Below are positions 1 through 6,878 of a stretch of 9,137 nt of DNA, one piece after another (position 1 is the first letter of the stretch; the number at the start of each line of letters is the position of its first letter). The stretch comes from an uncultured Clostridia bacterium. Its GTDB lineage: Bacteria > Bacillota > Clostridia > Oscillospirales > Acutalibacteraceae. The stretch spans positions 1 to 9,137 of the forward strand of contig CAMYWU010000047.1 in the NCBI GenBank assembly GCA_947302895.1. The letters run 5' to 3'. Made by a program: the position numbers and the translations under genes. The notes beneath the pieces are model-generated. The model worked only from the letters and a program-made list of their open reading frames with translations. It had not been told where the DNA came from and made no database searches.

Positions 1-1
1 T

Positions 2-3000
2 CTCTTTAAATCTGTTTCCTTTATGTGTGAATCAACTGCAAAAATGCGTTTCTATTTCGTTCCCTTAAATGCAAATGATTCAACTGATTACGGAAATCCA
101 GTTGTTGAAGCACCCTTTGAAGCTTCATGGTCAAAGGGCGTTGACCCCGACGGAAAATATAACCTTTACATACAGATTAATGATATTGCTCCAACTGATT
201 TTGATAAGCCCGTTGTTATAAGCTATGCAGGCGCTTCAATCAGAATGAGCGTTCTTGAATACGCAGGTGTTGTTATTGAAAATGCAGGAACTACCTCCGA
301 GCTCAAGGACCTTGGCAGAGCGCTTATAAGATACAACGAAACTGCAAAAACATTTTTCAATGCTCCTGCAACGGTTTATGTTCCCGCAAAGGAGGCAACC
401 TGCACTGAAGCAGGATGCATTGCTCACTATGAGCTTGGCGGAAAATCCTATTCCGATGCAGACGCAGAAAATGAAATTAATTCAACAATCGCACCTCTCG
501 GTCATTTATGGAGCGATTGGTCAACAGTAAGCGAACCAACCTGCACTGAAAAGGGTTCAAAAACAAGAACCTGTTCTCGTTGCAGTGAAATCGAAAATGC
601 CGATATTGATGAGCTCGGTCATAGCTATTCAGCTGTTGTAACCAATCCAACCTGCACCGAGCAGGGATATACAACCTATACCTGCGAAAGATGCAGTGAT
701 AGCTACGTATCAGATTATGTTGATGCACTCGGACATACAGAGGTAACTGATGCGGCTGTGGCTCCAACCTGCACCGAAACAGGCTTAACCGAAGGCAAAC
801 ATTGCTCGGTATGCGGCACTGTAATAACAGCACAGACAACTGTTGACGCACTCGGTCATATTGAAGTTATCGACCCTGCTGTTGCTCCTACTTGCACAGA
901 AACAGGACTTACCGAAGGCAAGCACTGCTCAAGATGTAACACAGTTCTCACAGCTCAGACAACTGTTGACGCACTCGGTCACAGTTATAATACAGTTGTA
1001 ACTAACCCGACCTGTACGGCTCAGGGCTACACAACGTACACCTGCACACGCTGCAGTGATTCATATGTTGCTAACTACACAGATGCAACCGGTCACAGCT
1101 ACGGCGCATGGAGTGTAACAACTGCGGCAACTCTTACTTCAAACGGAACGGAAACAAGAACTTGTTCAAATAATTGCGGTGAAACAGAAACAAGACAGGT
1201 TAAGCAGTTCACCTGCAAGCTTGTAAACAGAAACACTTATCTCTACAGAGTGGGTAACGGCAATAATATTAACCTCGGAACTCTATTTGATTCTGCAAGC
1301 GGTGCAAATATCAGTAATATTTCAGTTGCAATTACTAAGATTTCGGGCAATGTAACAAGTTCATATACTCCCAATTCTGACTGGAGAAACAGCACTGTTA
1401 AGTTTTCAAACGAAGGCGTTGTTTCGCTTGCTTTCAAGCACGGTTCAACAACTGTTGAAACGCTTTATCTTGAGGTCGTTACCGGTAATAACTATACTGA
1501 AGGTGCAACGCTTCAGGGCGCGATGAGCAATTCTGTTGTTCTACTCGGTAATGCAAAAGTTGGCTGTAATACAGCCAATGTAAACGGAGTTGCATTATCT
1601 CTCAGCTCAAAGAATTTCTATGGAAACGGTTTTGAGCTTGATGCAACTCAGAGCACTGCATCTGTTAAAAACACTTACACCCATGGTATTATCAGTTTAA
1701 CAAATTCAACATTCGATAATGTTAGAGTTAAAGGTCCTCAATATTCAGAATATGTCGGAAGCCATAATAATCTAGGCTTCGCCTCTGTAATCTGGGTATA
1801 TAACGGCTCATCCACGGTTATCAGCAACTGCCGCATTGAGGGCGCTGCTTCACCTGTTAAATTTATGGGTGACGGTGAAGTAAGAGACTCAGTTCTTGCT
1901 GGCGGTATCTTTGCAAACCTGATATTAAAGAGCGGTAATCTGACTGTTAGAAATATTACAACCGTAAATAAGCAGAACGGTCTTGGTATTGTTGTTCCGA
2001 ATGAGGTTGCTGCTTCCGGCACAAACCTTACCATTGAAGAAGGTCTTACTCAGCATAATTTCATTAGCGAAAGCACTTCGATGAGTAACAGCGACGCTAA
2101 TACGCTCAAAAGCACAATGTTTGGAAGCTCCTACAGCAAGTATCATTTCACCTCGGGCGGAACAAAGTATATGAACACCGGTATTATTTCGATGAGTCCG
2201 AACTTTAACGGAGCTAATATAACAGATAACAGAAGTGATAAGAAAAACTACAGCGGTATGACTGCTACAATTCTCGGAAACAACGGTTATGTTTACACAA
2301 TGGATAATTCTGATTCCTCAATGCTTGAAACAAGCTATACGGAACCGTCATATGCTCCTGAAAAACAGATGCCGTATATGCCCGTATTCAGCTGGGCTGT
2401 TCCTTTGAATGACAATGTTGCGGCAGGCGACGATGAGCATTGCTATAAGGATTCCTACGGCGTTCTTCAGATTCAGTTCACAACAGGCGGTTCAAAGACT
2501 CTCAATGTAGCCTCAATGGCAACCGTTAAAAAATACGGCACTATATCAATTACGCCAACCGTATCCTGTCTGGATTCAAATAATTCATCTGTCTCCATTA
2601 CAGACGGAAATGTAACATTTAGCCAGAAGGGCGAGTATACATTAACATATACTTACACTGATAATGTAATTTATAATGAAAATGGCGAAGTTTCGTCGCA
2701 ATCAGTTACATACACTAAAACCGTTAAAGTTAATGTTGCAGTTAAAAAAATGGCTAAGAATGCTGTTATAACAGCTACAACATCTTCAGAAGCAATGATT
2801 TGGGGCGGTGCGGGAAGCTCTTTTGACCGCGATTATCAGCCGGCTGCGCCTATCTTTGACAATATGACCATTACGGATTATGATTCTGACGGTAATGCCT
2901 ACACTGTTCTTGACGGAAGCAGTCAAAGCGCATTTCTAAACAGCATTCAGTCCGTTACTCCAGACAGTGATAATAAAACAGGCTTCACAATCAATTTCCC

Positions 3001-5287
3001 CGACGGAACAAAGCTGGCTATTAAATGCGGTGCGCCTTATAATTCCGGAACACTTCTGTTTAAAAAATACAATAATAAGTTTTATATGTGCGGTTCTGTT
3101 GCATATAATAACCCTACAGCAGCAACCTGGAATGTAACATCATATACCTACACCGGAAGAAACGGTGTTGCGGTAACCTACGGTAAGCGCAGCTTTACAT
3201 CAACAACGGATTCAACTTACTATTCACTTTCTAATTTATCCACAAATAAATTTGTGATTTATGACGCTCAGGGCGGTGAGGTTTCACCGAGCTATGCAAG
3301 CTCATCACCCGCAACCCTTCCGATTCCTGCAAGAGAGGGCTACACTTTCCAGAATTGGAACACCAAGGCTGACGGAACGGGAACTGCAAGAAATGCAGGA
3401 ACAAGTATGTCATTTTCATCAACCACAACGCTCTATGCAATCTGGGCTGAAAATGTTACGGTTTCATTTAACGGAAACGGTGGAACTGATGCGACGGAAA
3501 TTTCGAGCGGTGCAGGAATGATTGAAACACTTCCGAACTCAACTAATACCGGAAATTGGCTTGAAGGGTGGTATACAGCAGCTGAGGGTGGCACAAAGAT
3601 TGGCAACGCAGGAGCTTCATTTACCCTTCCTGAAAGCAACACAACCTACTACGCTCATTGGGCGCCTGAATATACCGTTTCATATAACGCAAACGGCGGA
3701 ACCTGCGGAAATGAAAGCGATACTTATAAAGGAACTGCTTTAACTCTTCCAACTCCGACTAACGGCAGTAAGACCTTTGAGGGCTGGTATACAGAGCCGA
3801 GCGGCGGCACAAAGATTGGCGCAGCAGGGGACTCATATACTCCGAGCGCAGATATAACACTTTATGCCCAGTGGTCTGAAAATCTTGTTGTTACATATAA
3901 CGGTAATGGCGGTACGGCAGGTACAAATTCTGCAACCTACGACCGTGTAACACCTGTATCGCTGACAACGGCAACACGCAGCGGTTATCAGTTTGACGGT
4001 TGGTACGACTCTGAAAGCGGCGGCAACAAGATTGGCAACGCAGGTGCTTCATATACACCGTCCGACCACATAACTCTTTATGCACACTGGACTGCTTATA
4101 CAGTAACCTATAATGCAAACGGCGGCTCGGTAACTCCTGCATCGGACAGCGGTGTTGTAACTCTTCCCACTCCGAGCAGAACTGGTTATAACTTTGACGG
4201 TTGGTATGATGCAGAAAGCGGAGGCAACAAGATTGGCAACGCAGGCGCTTCATACACACCAACAGCAAACATAACCCTTTATGCTCACTGGAGCATAAAC
4301 AGCTACAAGGTAACAATTACCACCAGCAACAGCTCAACTGCTGTATCTGTTGGCGGTGCAACTGTAAGCAGCGGAGGCTCTGTGGCATATAACAGCGTTG
4401 TTAAAGTTGATTTGAGCTATTCCCAGACAAACACCTTAACCTTCACAATTAAACAGGGCAGCACGAATGTAACCCGCTATTCTAACGAGGCTTGTACCAC
4501 AACCACAACTTCAACTGCAGCAGGAACATATTACTTCAAGATGCCCGCAGGAGATGTAACTATAAACAGCTCTTCGGCAGCAGGTTCAAGCTGTATCGCA
4601 CCCGAAACTCTTGTAACTCTTGCAGACGGCTCTCAGAAGCGCGCCGATGAGCTTACAATGGAGGATGATATCCTTGTATGGAATTTTGAAACGGGAACTT
4701 ATGATTCCGCAAAATTTATCTTCATTGATGTTGACTCCGAGGCTTCATATAATGTTGTAAATCTCAGATTCTCAGACGGCACAGAAACAAAGCTAATTTC
4801 CGAGCACGGTTACTTTGATGTTGAGCTTGGCAAATATGTTTATATAACTGAGGATAACTACCTTGATTATATCGGCGACAGCTTTGTTAAGCTTGAAAGC
4901 ATTGAGGATAACACCTGGACTACGGTTACTCTTGTTGATTCCTATATCACCGAGGAAGTAACAATTCCATATGGTCCTACAACTCAGGGCGGCTTCTGCT
5001 TCTATGTTGACGGCTTGCTTTCAATGCCGGGCGGTGTTGAGGGTATGTTTAATATCTTTGATGTTGATATCGAGAATATGACATATGATTTTGAAGCTCT
5101 TCAAAAGGACATTGAAACCTACGGTTTATTTACCTATGAAGATTTTGAAGATATTATTCCCGAAGATGTATTTGAAATGTGCGGTGGCGCATATCTCAAA
5201 ATTGCAATCGGCAAGGGCTTAATAACCTGGGATAGAATAGTTGAAATTGCTCAGCGCTATGCACCGTACTTTGAGCAGTATAATTAA
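2..5287 (+). CDS. Giant cell-surface-type repeat protein with C-terminal Hint domain (5'-partial)
   Basis: The reading frame is open from base 2. The first ATG (23) has no RBS and is probably internal, so the true start and any signal peptide lie to the left. Residues are counted from that ATG (1754 aa). Residues 60-115 resemble the linker of Firmicutes surface proteins (DLGRALIRYNETAKTFF). Residues 121-395 are PTCTxxG/CxxC repeats. About 480-740 is Asn/Ser/Gly-rich with short alternating strands and looks like a right-handed beta-helix. About 810-915 is Ig-like, and 915-1073 is unassigned. Residues 1074-1423 are five InlB/Listeria-Bacteroides repeats (GWYT...GGTKIG...LYAHW), and 1425-1520 is a beta-rich Ser/Thr spacer. 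A Hint domain begins at Cys1524 and is followed by an acidic tail to 1754. No LPXTG motif or C-terminal membrane segment is visible, so anchoring is unknown. The role is unknown; extracellular binding or adhesion is inferred from the repeats. The 64-aa gene follows after 20 nt. Confidence 0.9.
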   Translation, partial: LFKSVSFMCESTAKMRFYFVPLNANDSTDYGNPVVEAPFEASWSKGVDPDGKYNLYIQINDIAPTDFDKPVVISYAGASIRMSVLEYAGVVIENAGTTSELKDLGRALIRYNETAKTFFNAPATVYVPAKEATCTEAGCIAHYELGGKSYSDADAENEINSTIAPLGHLWSDWSTVSEPTCTEKGSKTRTCSRCSEIENADIDELGHSYSAVVTNPTCTEQGYTTYTCERCSDSYVSDYVDALGHTEVTDAAVAPTCTETGLTEGKHCSVCGTVITAQTTVDALGHIEVIDPAVAPTCTETGLTEGKHCSRCNTVLTAQTTVDALGHSYNTVVTNPTCTAQGYTTYTCTRCSDSYVANYTDATGHSYGAWSVTTAATLTSNGTETRTCSNNCGETETRQVKQFTCKLVNRNTYLYRVGNGNNINLGTLFDSASGANISNISVAITKISGNVTSSYTPNSDWRNSTVKFSNEGVVSLAFKHGSTTVETLYLEVVTGNNYTEGATLQGAMSNSVVLLGNAKVGCNTANVNGVALSLSSKNFYGNGFELDATQSTASVKNTYTHGIISLTNSTFDNVRVKGPQYSEYVGSHNNLGFASVIWVYNGSSTVISNCRIEGAASPVKFMGDGEVRDSVLAGGIFANLILKSGNLTVRNITTVNKQNGLGIVVPNEVAASGTNLTIEEGLTQHNFISESTSMSNSDANTLKSTMFGSSYSKYHFTSGGTKYMNTGIISMSPNFNGANITDNRSDKKNYSGMTATILGNNGYVYTMDNSDSSMLETSYTEPSYAPEKQMPYMPVFSWAVPLNDNVAAGDDEHCYKDSYGVLQIQFTTGGSKTLNVASMATVKKYGTISITPTVSCLDSNNSSVSITDGNVTFSQKGEYTLTYTYTDNVIYNENGEVSSQSVTYTKTVKVNVAVKKMAKNAVITATTSSEAMIWGGAGSSFDRDYQPAAPIFDNMTITDYDSDGNAYTVLDGSSQSAFLNSIQSVTPDSDNKTGFTINFPDGTKLAIKCGAPYNSGTLLFKKYNNKFYMCGSVAYNNPTAATWNVTSYTYTGRNGVAVTYGKRSFTSTTDSTYYSLSNLSTNKFVIYDAQGGEVSPSYASSSPATLPIPAREGYTFQNWNTKADGTGTARNAGTSMSFSSTTTLYAIWAENVTVSFNGNGGTDATEISSGAGMIETLPNSTNTGNWLEGWYTAAEGGTKIGNAGASFTLPESNTTYYAHWAPEYTVSYNANGGTCGNESDTYKGTALTLPTPTNGSKTFEGWYTEPSGGTKIGAAGDSYTPSADITLYAQWSENLVVTYNGNGGTAGTNSATYDRVTPVSLTTATRSGYQFDGWYDSESGGNKIGNAGASYTPSDHITLYAHWTAYTVTYNANGGSVTPASDSGVVTLPTPSRTGYNFDGWYDAESGGNKIGNAGASYTPTANITLYAHWSINSYKVTITTSNSSTAVSVGGATVSSGGSVAYNSVVKVDLSYSQTNTLTFTIKQGSTNVTRYSNEACTTTTTSTAAGTYYFKMPAGDVTINSSSAAGSSCIAPETLVTLADGSQKRADELTMEDDILVWNFETGTYDSAKFIFIDVDSEASYNVVNLRFSDGTETKLISEHGYFDVELGKYVYITEDNYLDYIGDSFVKLESIEDNTWTTVTLVDSYITEEVTIPYGPTTQGGFCFYVDGLLSMPGGVEGMFNIFDVDIENMTYDFEALQKDIETYGLFTYEDFEDIIPEDVFEMCGGAYLKIAIGKGLITWDRIVEIAQRYAPYFEQYN
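383..1200 (+). repeat. Cys-rich PTCTxxG/CxxC/GH repeat array inside the giant surface protein
   Basis: Seven consecutive protein repeats of about 38-41 residues follow the pattern PTCTExG, then CxxC, then LGH. The unit ends are at 505, 622, 736, 859, 982 and 1096, followed by a degenerate last unit. The first unit lacks the CxxC pair, and the last has CSNNC and no PTCT. Five central units are complete. Units 2 and 5 (38 aa) resemble each other, and units 3 and 4 (41 aa) differ at only six positions, giving an A-B-B-A order. Such repeats recur in large surface proteins of gut Clostridia. Metal binding or disulfide formation through the cysteines is possible but unproven. Confidence 0.85.
3242..4291 (+). 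repeat. Five InlB-type (Listeria-Bacteroides) beta-repeats
   Basis: Five protein repeats lie at 3242-3445, 3449-3661, 3668-3874, 3878-4090 and 4094-4291. Each runs from a strand such as YTVTYNANGG, through a FDGWY core and a GGxKIGNAGASYTP segment, to LYAHW. This is the InlB B-repeat, also called the Listeria-Bacteroides repeat, a small ubiquitin-like beta-grasp module found in secreted bacterial proteins. Repeats 4 and 5 share 68-nt blocks (3992-4059 and 4193-4260) that are nearly identical in DNA, which points to recent duplication or gene conversion. The repeats probably act as a spacer or binding stalk ahead of the Hint domain. Confidence 0.92.
4592..5284 (+). other. Hint (Hedgehog/intein-like) domain plus C-terminal tail of the giant protein
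   Basis: The domain starts at Cys1524 (TGT at 4592) with CIAPETLVTLADGS, which matches Hint block A: an N-terminal nucleophilic Cys followed by a TxV strand. RADELTMEDDILVWN follows as the next Hint strand pair. Block B is seen at LISEHGYF with His1595; the Thr of the usual TxxH is Ile here. The block F/G equivalent is FYVDGLLSMPGG (1660-1671), where inteins would have G-[IL]-L-V-H-N. His-Asn is replaced by Met-Pro, so splicing or Asn cyclisation at the C side is not expected. An acidic, partly helical tail of about 83 residues follows. An N-to-S acyl shift at Cys1524 with hydrolysis or transesterification remains plausible. From memory, similar C-terminal domains recur in gut Clostridia surface proteins. 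Confidence 0.78.
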
Positions 5288-5291
5288 TCTT

Positions 5292-5300
5292 AAAGGAGGA
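5292..5300 (+). promoter_or_regulatory. Ribosome binding site of the 64-aa peptide gene
   Basis: AAAGGAGGA lies 7 nt before the ATG at 5308. It is a near-perfect Shine-Dalgarno sequence in the 20-nt gap after the giant gene's stop codon. Its strength supports translation of the small ORF and a shared transcript with the giant gene, since no promoter fits in the gap. Confidence 0.85.
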
Positions 5301-5307
5301 CTTAAAA

Positions 5308-5502
5308 ATGAATAAAATGATTTATAATAAACCTTTCTTTAAGGTTGTTAATGCAAACAGTGAGGATGTTATAGCAACATCCGGCGAGTTTGTTCCGACT
5401 GTGTTTTCTATAACAAATGGATTTACCCCCATTGAAGAAAGCTATTCAGCTTCCTCTTCAACAGGCTTCGGAGGAACAACTTCAACAGGTATTGAAATTT
5501 AA
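5308..5502 (+). CDS. Small 64-aa peptide with DVIATSG motif, downstream of the Hint protein
   Basis: This short ORF has a strong RBS and is followed directly by a rho-independent terminator, so it is very probably translated. The N-terminal half (NKPFFKVV, then SEDVIATSG) has the pattern basic/aromatic-Pro-x-hydrophobic followed by an acidic residue and DVIxTS. I recall this pattern from many small, unnamed peptides of Clostridia. The C-terminal half is Ser/Thr/Gly-rich (SYSASSSTGFGGTTSTG). It has no transmembrane segment, no typical signal peptide and no cysteine. The function is unknown. Its position 20 nt behind a Hint-domain surface protein suggests a partner, substrate or co-exported peptide, or a RiPP-like precursor. 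No modification enzyme is visible in the window, so the RiPP reading is weak. Confidence 0.8.
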   Translation: MNKMIYNKPFFKVVNANSEDVIATSGEFVPTVFSITNGFTPIEESYSASSSTGFGGTTSTGIEI

Positions 5503-5533
5503 AAACACGGGCGACTCAGTCGCCCTGTTTTTA
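5501..5533 (+). terminator. Rho-independent terminator after the 64-aa peptide gene
   Basis: A 7-bp GC-rich stem, GGGCGAC (5509-5515) with GTCGCCC (5519-5525), closes on a TCA loop. It is flanked by AAAAACA and TGTTTTT, which extend the helix after one unpaired C, and ends in a T run. It begins inside the stop codon of the small gene. It ends the giant-protein/peptide transcription unit. Confidence 0.88.
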
Positions 5534-5566
5534 ATAGTTAATTATTTATTGTGAAAGGAAATCGCT

Positions 5567-6509
5567 ATGGCAAGAAAACCTCAGCCTCCCCGTATACCTC
5601 CAGCATCGTTCAAACAGTGCAAGCCAGAGATATTATGAATATCTTGAAAAGCATGACGATAAGAATAAAATATATGATGATGAGGTTGAAAAGCTTAAAA
5701 GAAAGGGAAGCTTGAATGCTCTGACCTTTGAGGGCGAGCTTACTGATGATGAAAACGCTTTTATTATCTCGGGTGATGAGGATACAAAAGCATATAAAAA
5801 CACATCATTGCTGATAAGAAAGCTGGTTTTTTCGGTAATATGCATTGCAATAGCCGTTTTTCTTAATGTTGCGAAATTTACAATTCCCAATACTCCCTCG
5901 CTTGTTCAGACCGAATTCTCTGCATATGCCGAGCTTGCTGCTGCGCTTGTTGTTCATCCTCTTATCGGATGTGCGGTTGTTTTAATAAAAAACCTGATTT
6001 ACTATTTTATTTATCCAACCGCTTTTCCAAGCATTCTCGGTAAAATTATTATTGATATTCTATTTATTCTTATAACCTGCTATGCTGCAAAGCTCTTTAT
6101 GAAAACAAAGGGTAATAAAGCGTGGCTCAAAGACAGGGAAGATAAGGAATTACCGTATCTGCCGTATAATTTTAAAACTGTTTTTGCCTCGGGATTTTTT
6201 GCAAGCATTGCAGCTGCTGTCGGCTCAGCATTCACGCTTAAATATGTTATTTTGCCGCTTATGTATCACTATTTCGGTTCATATGGCTATACTCCCCAAA
6301 ACATATTTAAAAGCTATCAGATAGCTTATGATGCGTTAGCAAAGGCGCTTCCGTTTATTAAATCCGTTATTCCCGAAATGGATAGTATGGTAACAGGTGT
6401 AATTCTTTATAATATTCCGCTGACATTTGTTAAGTGTTTCTTATGTCTTATATTTGCGATTTTCACATATTATTTAGTCAATAATATGATAAATAAGGAA
6501 CACCGTTAA
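5567..6509 (+). CDS. ECF transporter S component-like (RibU-type fold) membrane protein, frameshifted near the N terminus
   Basis: The ATG at 5567 has AAAGGA 7 nt upstream and begins MARKPQPPRIPPASFKQ, but this frame stops at 5636-5638. The +1 frame continues from about 5619 as an acidic/lysine-rich segment (YYEYLEKHDDKNKIYDDEV) into a membrane protein ending at 6509. One extra base near 5611-5630 would explain this and would give a protein of about 313 aa. If the frameshift is not real, TTG 5712 (265 aa) is the only in-frame start, and its RBS is badly spaced. Residues from TTG: about six membrane segments near 36-56, 72-84, 85-101, 109-129, 155-182 and 228-256. The stretch EFSAYAELAAALVVHPLIG, then LIKNLIYYF, matches the S-component signature of riboflavin-type ECF transporters, and YNIPLTFVKCFL fits the conserved last helix. 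Substrate is unknown; vitamin uptake with a shared EcfAAT module encoded elsewhere is inferred. The charged cytoplasmic N-terminal extension is longer than usual for S components. Confidence 0.72.
5611..5638 (+). other. Apparent frameshift site in the ECF S-component gene
   Basis: Frame 5567 reads FKQCKPEILW and then TGA at 5636. Skipping a single base (for instance T5618) gives FKQASQRYYEYLEKHDD and joins the open membrane-protein frame. There is no long homopolymer and no classic slippery heptamer with a clear downstream pseudoknot. A point insertion, either in the genome or a sequencing error, is the simplest explanation. Confidence 0.65.
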
Positions 6510-6526
6510 AGTTTTTAAATTTGTTC

Positions 6527-6555
6527 TTGACAAGAAAATACTTTAGTGCTATGAT
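6527..6555 (+). promoter_or_regulatory. Sigma-A-type promoter of the T-box/trpB unit
   Basis: TTGACA (6527-6532) and TATGAT (6550-6555) are separated by 17 bp. This is a perfect -35 and a one-mismatch -10 at optimal spacing. Transcription should start near 6561-6563, right at the expected 5' end of the T-box leader. Confidence 0.9.
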
Positions 6556-6561
6556 ATGTTA

Positions 6562-6825
6562 AACCGATGAGAAAGAGTAGTAATTAATCAAGGTTATCCA
6601 AAGAGAGTCGCTGGCGGTGGAAATGCGATGATGAGCTGATTGATGAATGGACTTTTGAGGGCGAGCGGAAAGGAAACGAGTATGCAAGCCGGAGCGGGCG
6701 CTTCGTTAACAACAGTCGGCATATGATTGTATGCACAGAGTGGGCGTGAAAACGTCAAGCCGGGTGGCACCACAGGAGATTATTTCATCCTGTCCCAGCA
6801 TTTATGCAGGGACAGGATTTTTTTA
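6562..6825 (+). promoter_or_regulatory. T-box riboswitch (tRNA-Trp sensing) controlling trpB
   Basis: This leader RNA binds uncharged tRNA and allows read-through when the amino acid is scarce. Stem I shows the AGAGTAG motif (6574-6580). A specifier helix pairs TTAATCA (6584-6590) with TGATTGA (6637-6643), and the loop then reads TGAA-TGG-ACT, giving a Trp specifier codon at 6648-6650. The conserved T-box GGGTGGCACCACAGG is at 6762-6776. The antiterminator pairs GGG (6762-6764) with CCC (6794-6796) and ACAGGA (6772-6777) with TCCTGT (6788-6793), leaving the 7-nt bulge TGGCACC. UGGC in the bulge would pair with GCCA, as for a tRNA with discriminator G, which tRNA-Trp has. The competing terminator is at 6787-6824. 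Specifier, discriminator and downstream gene all agree on tryptophan. Confidence 0.93.
6787..6824 (+). terminator. Regulated terminator of the Trp T-box
   Basis: ATCCTGTCCC (6787-6796) pairs with GGGACAGGAT (6809-6818) around a small inner hairpin (GCA/TGC), followed by seven T (6818-6824). Its left arm is the same segment that forms the 3' side of the antiterminator, so the two structures exclude each other. Confidence 0.93.
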
Positions 6826-6878
6826 TGTCCCTGTAAGAAAATTGCCATCAAAAAATAATTTATTAGGAGGAAAAAATC

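Noticed and set aside
23..25. ATG as the true start of the giant gene
   Set aside because: No RBS precedes it, and the frame is open to the left edge, so the gene is treated as 5'-partial.
477..851. Minus-strand ORF of 124 aa
   Set aside because: It is antisense to the Cys-rich repeats, has no RBS, and its composition follows the repeat codons. It is a shadow.
3891..4316. Minus-strand ORF of 141 aa with internal repeats
   Set aside because: It is antisense to the InlB repeats, and the repetition comes from the real gene. It is a shadow.
4592..5287. True intein splicing inside the giant protein
   Set aside because: There is no C-terminal His-Asn plus Cys/Ser/Thr and no extein after the domain, so splicing is not supported.
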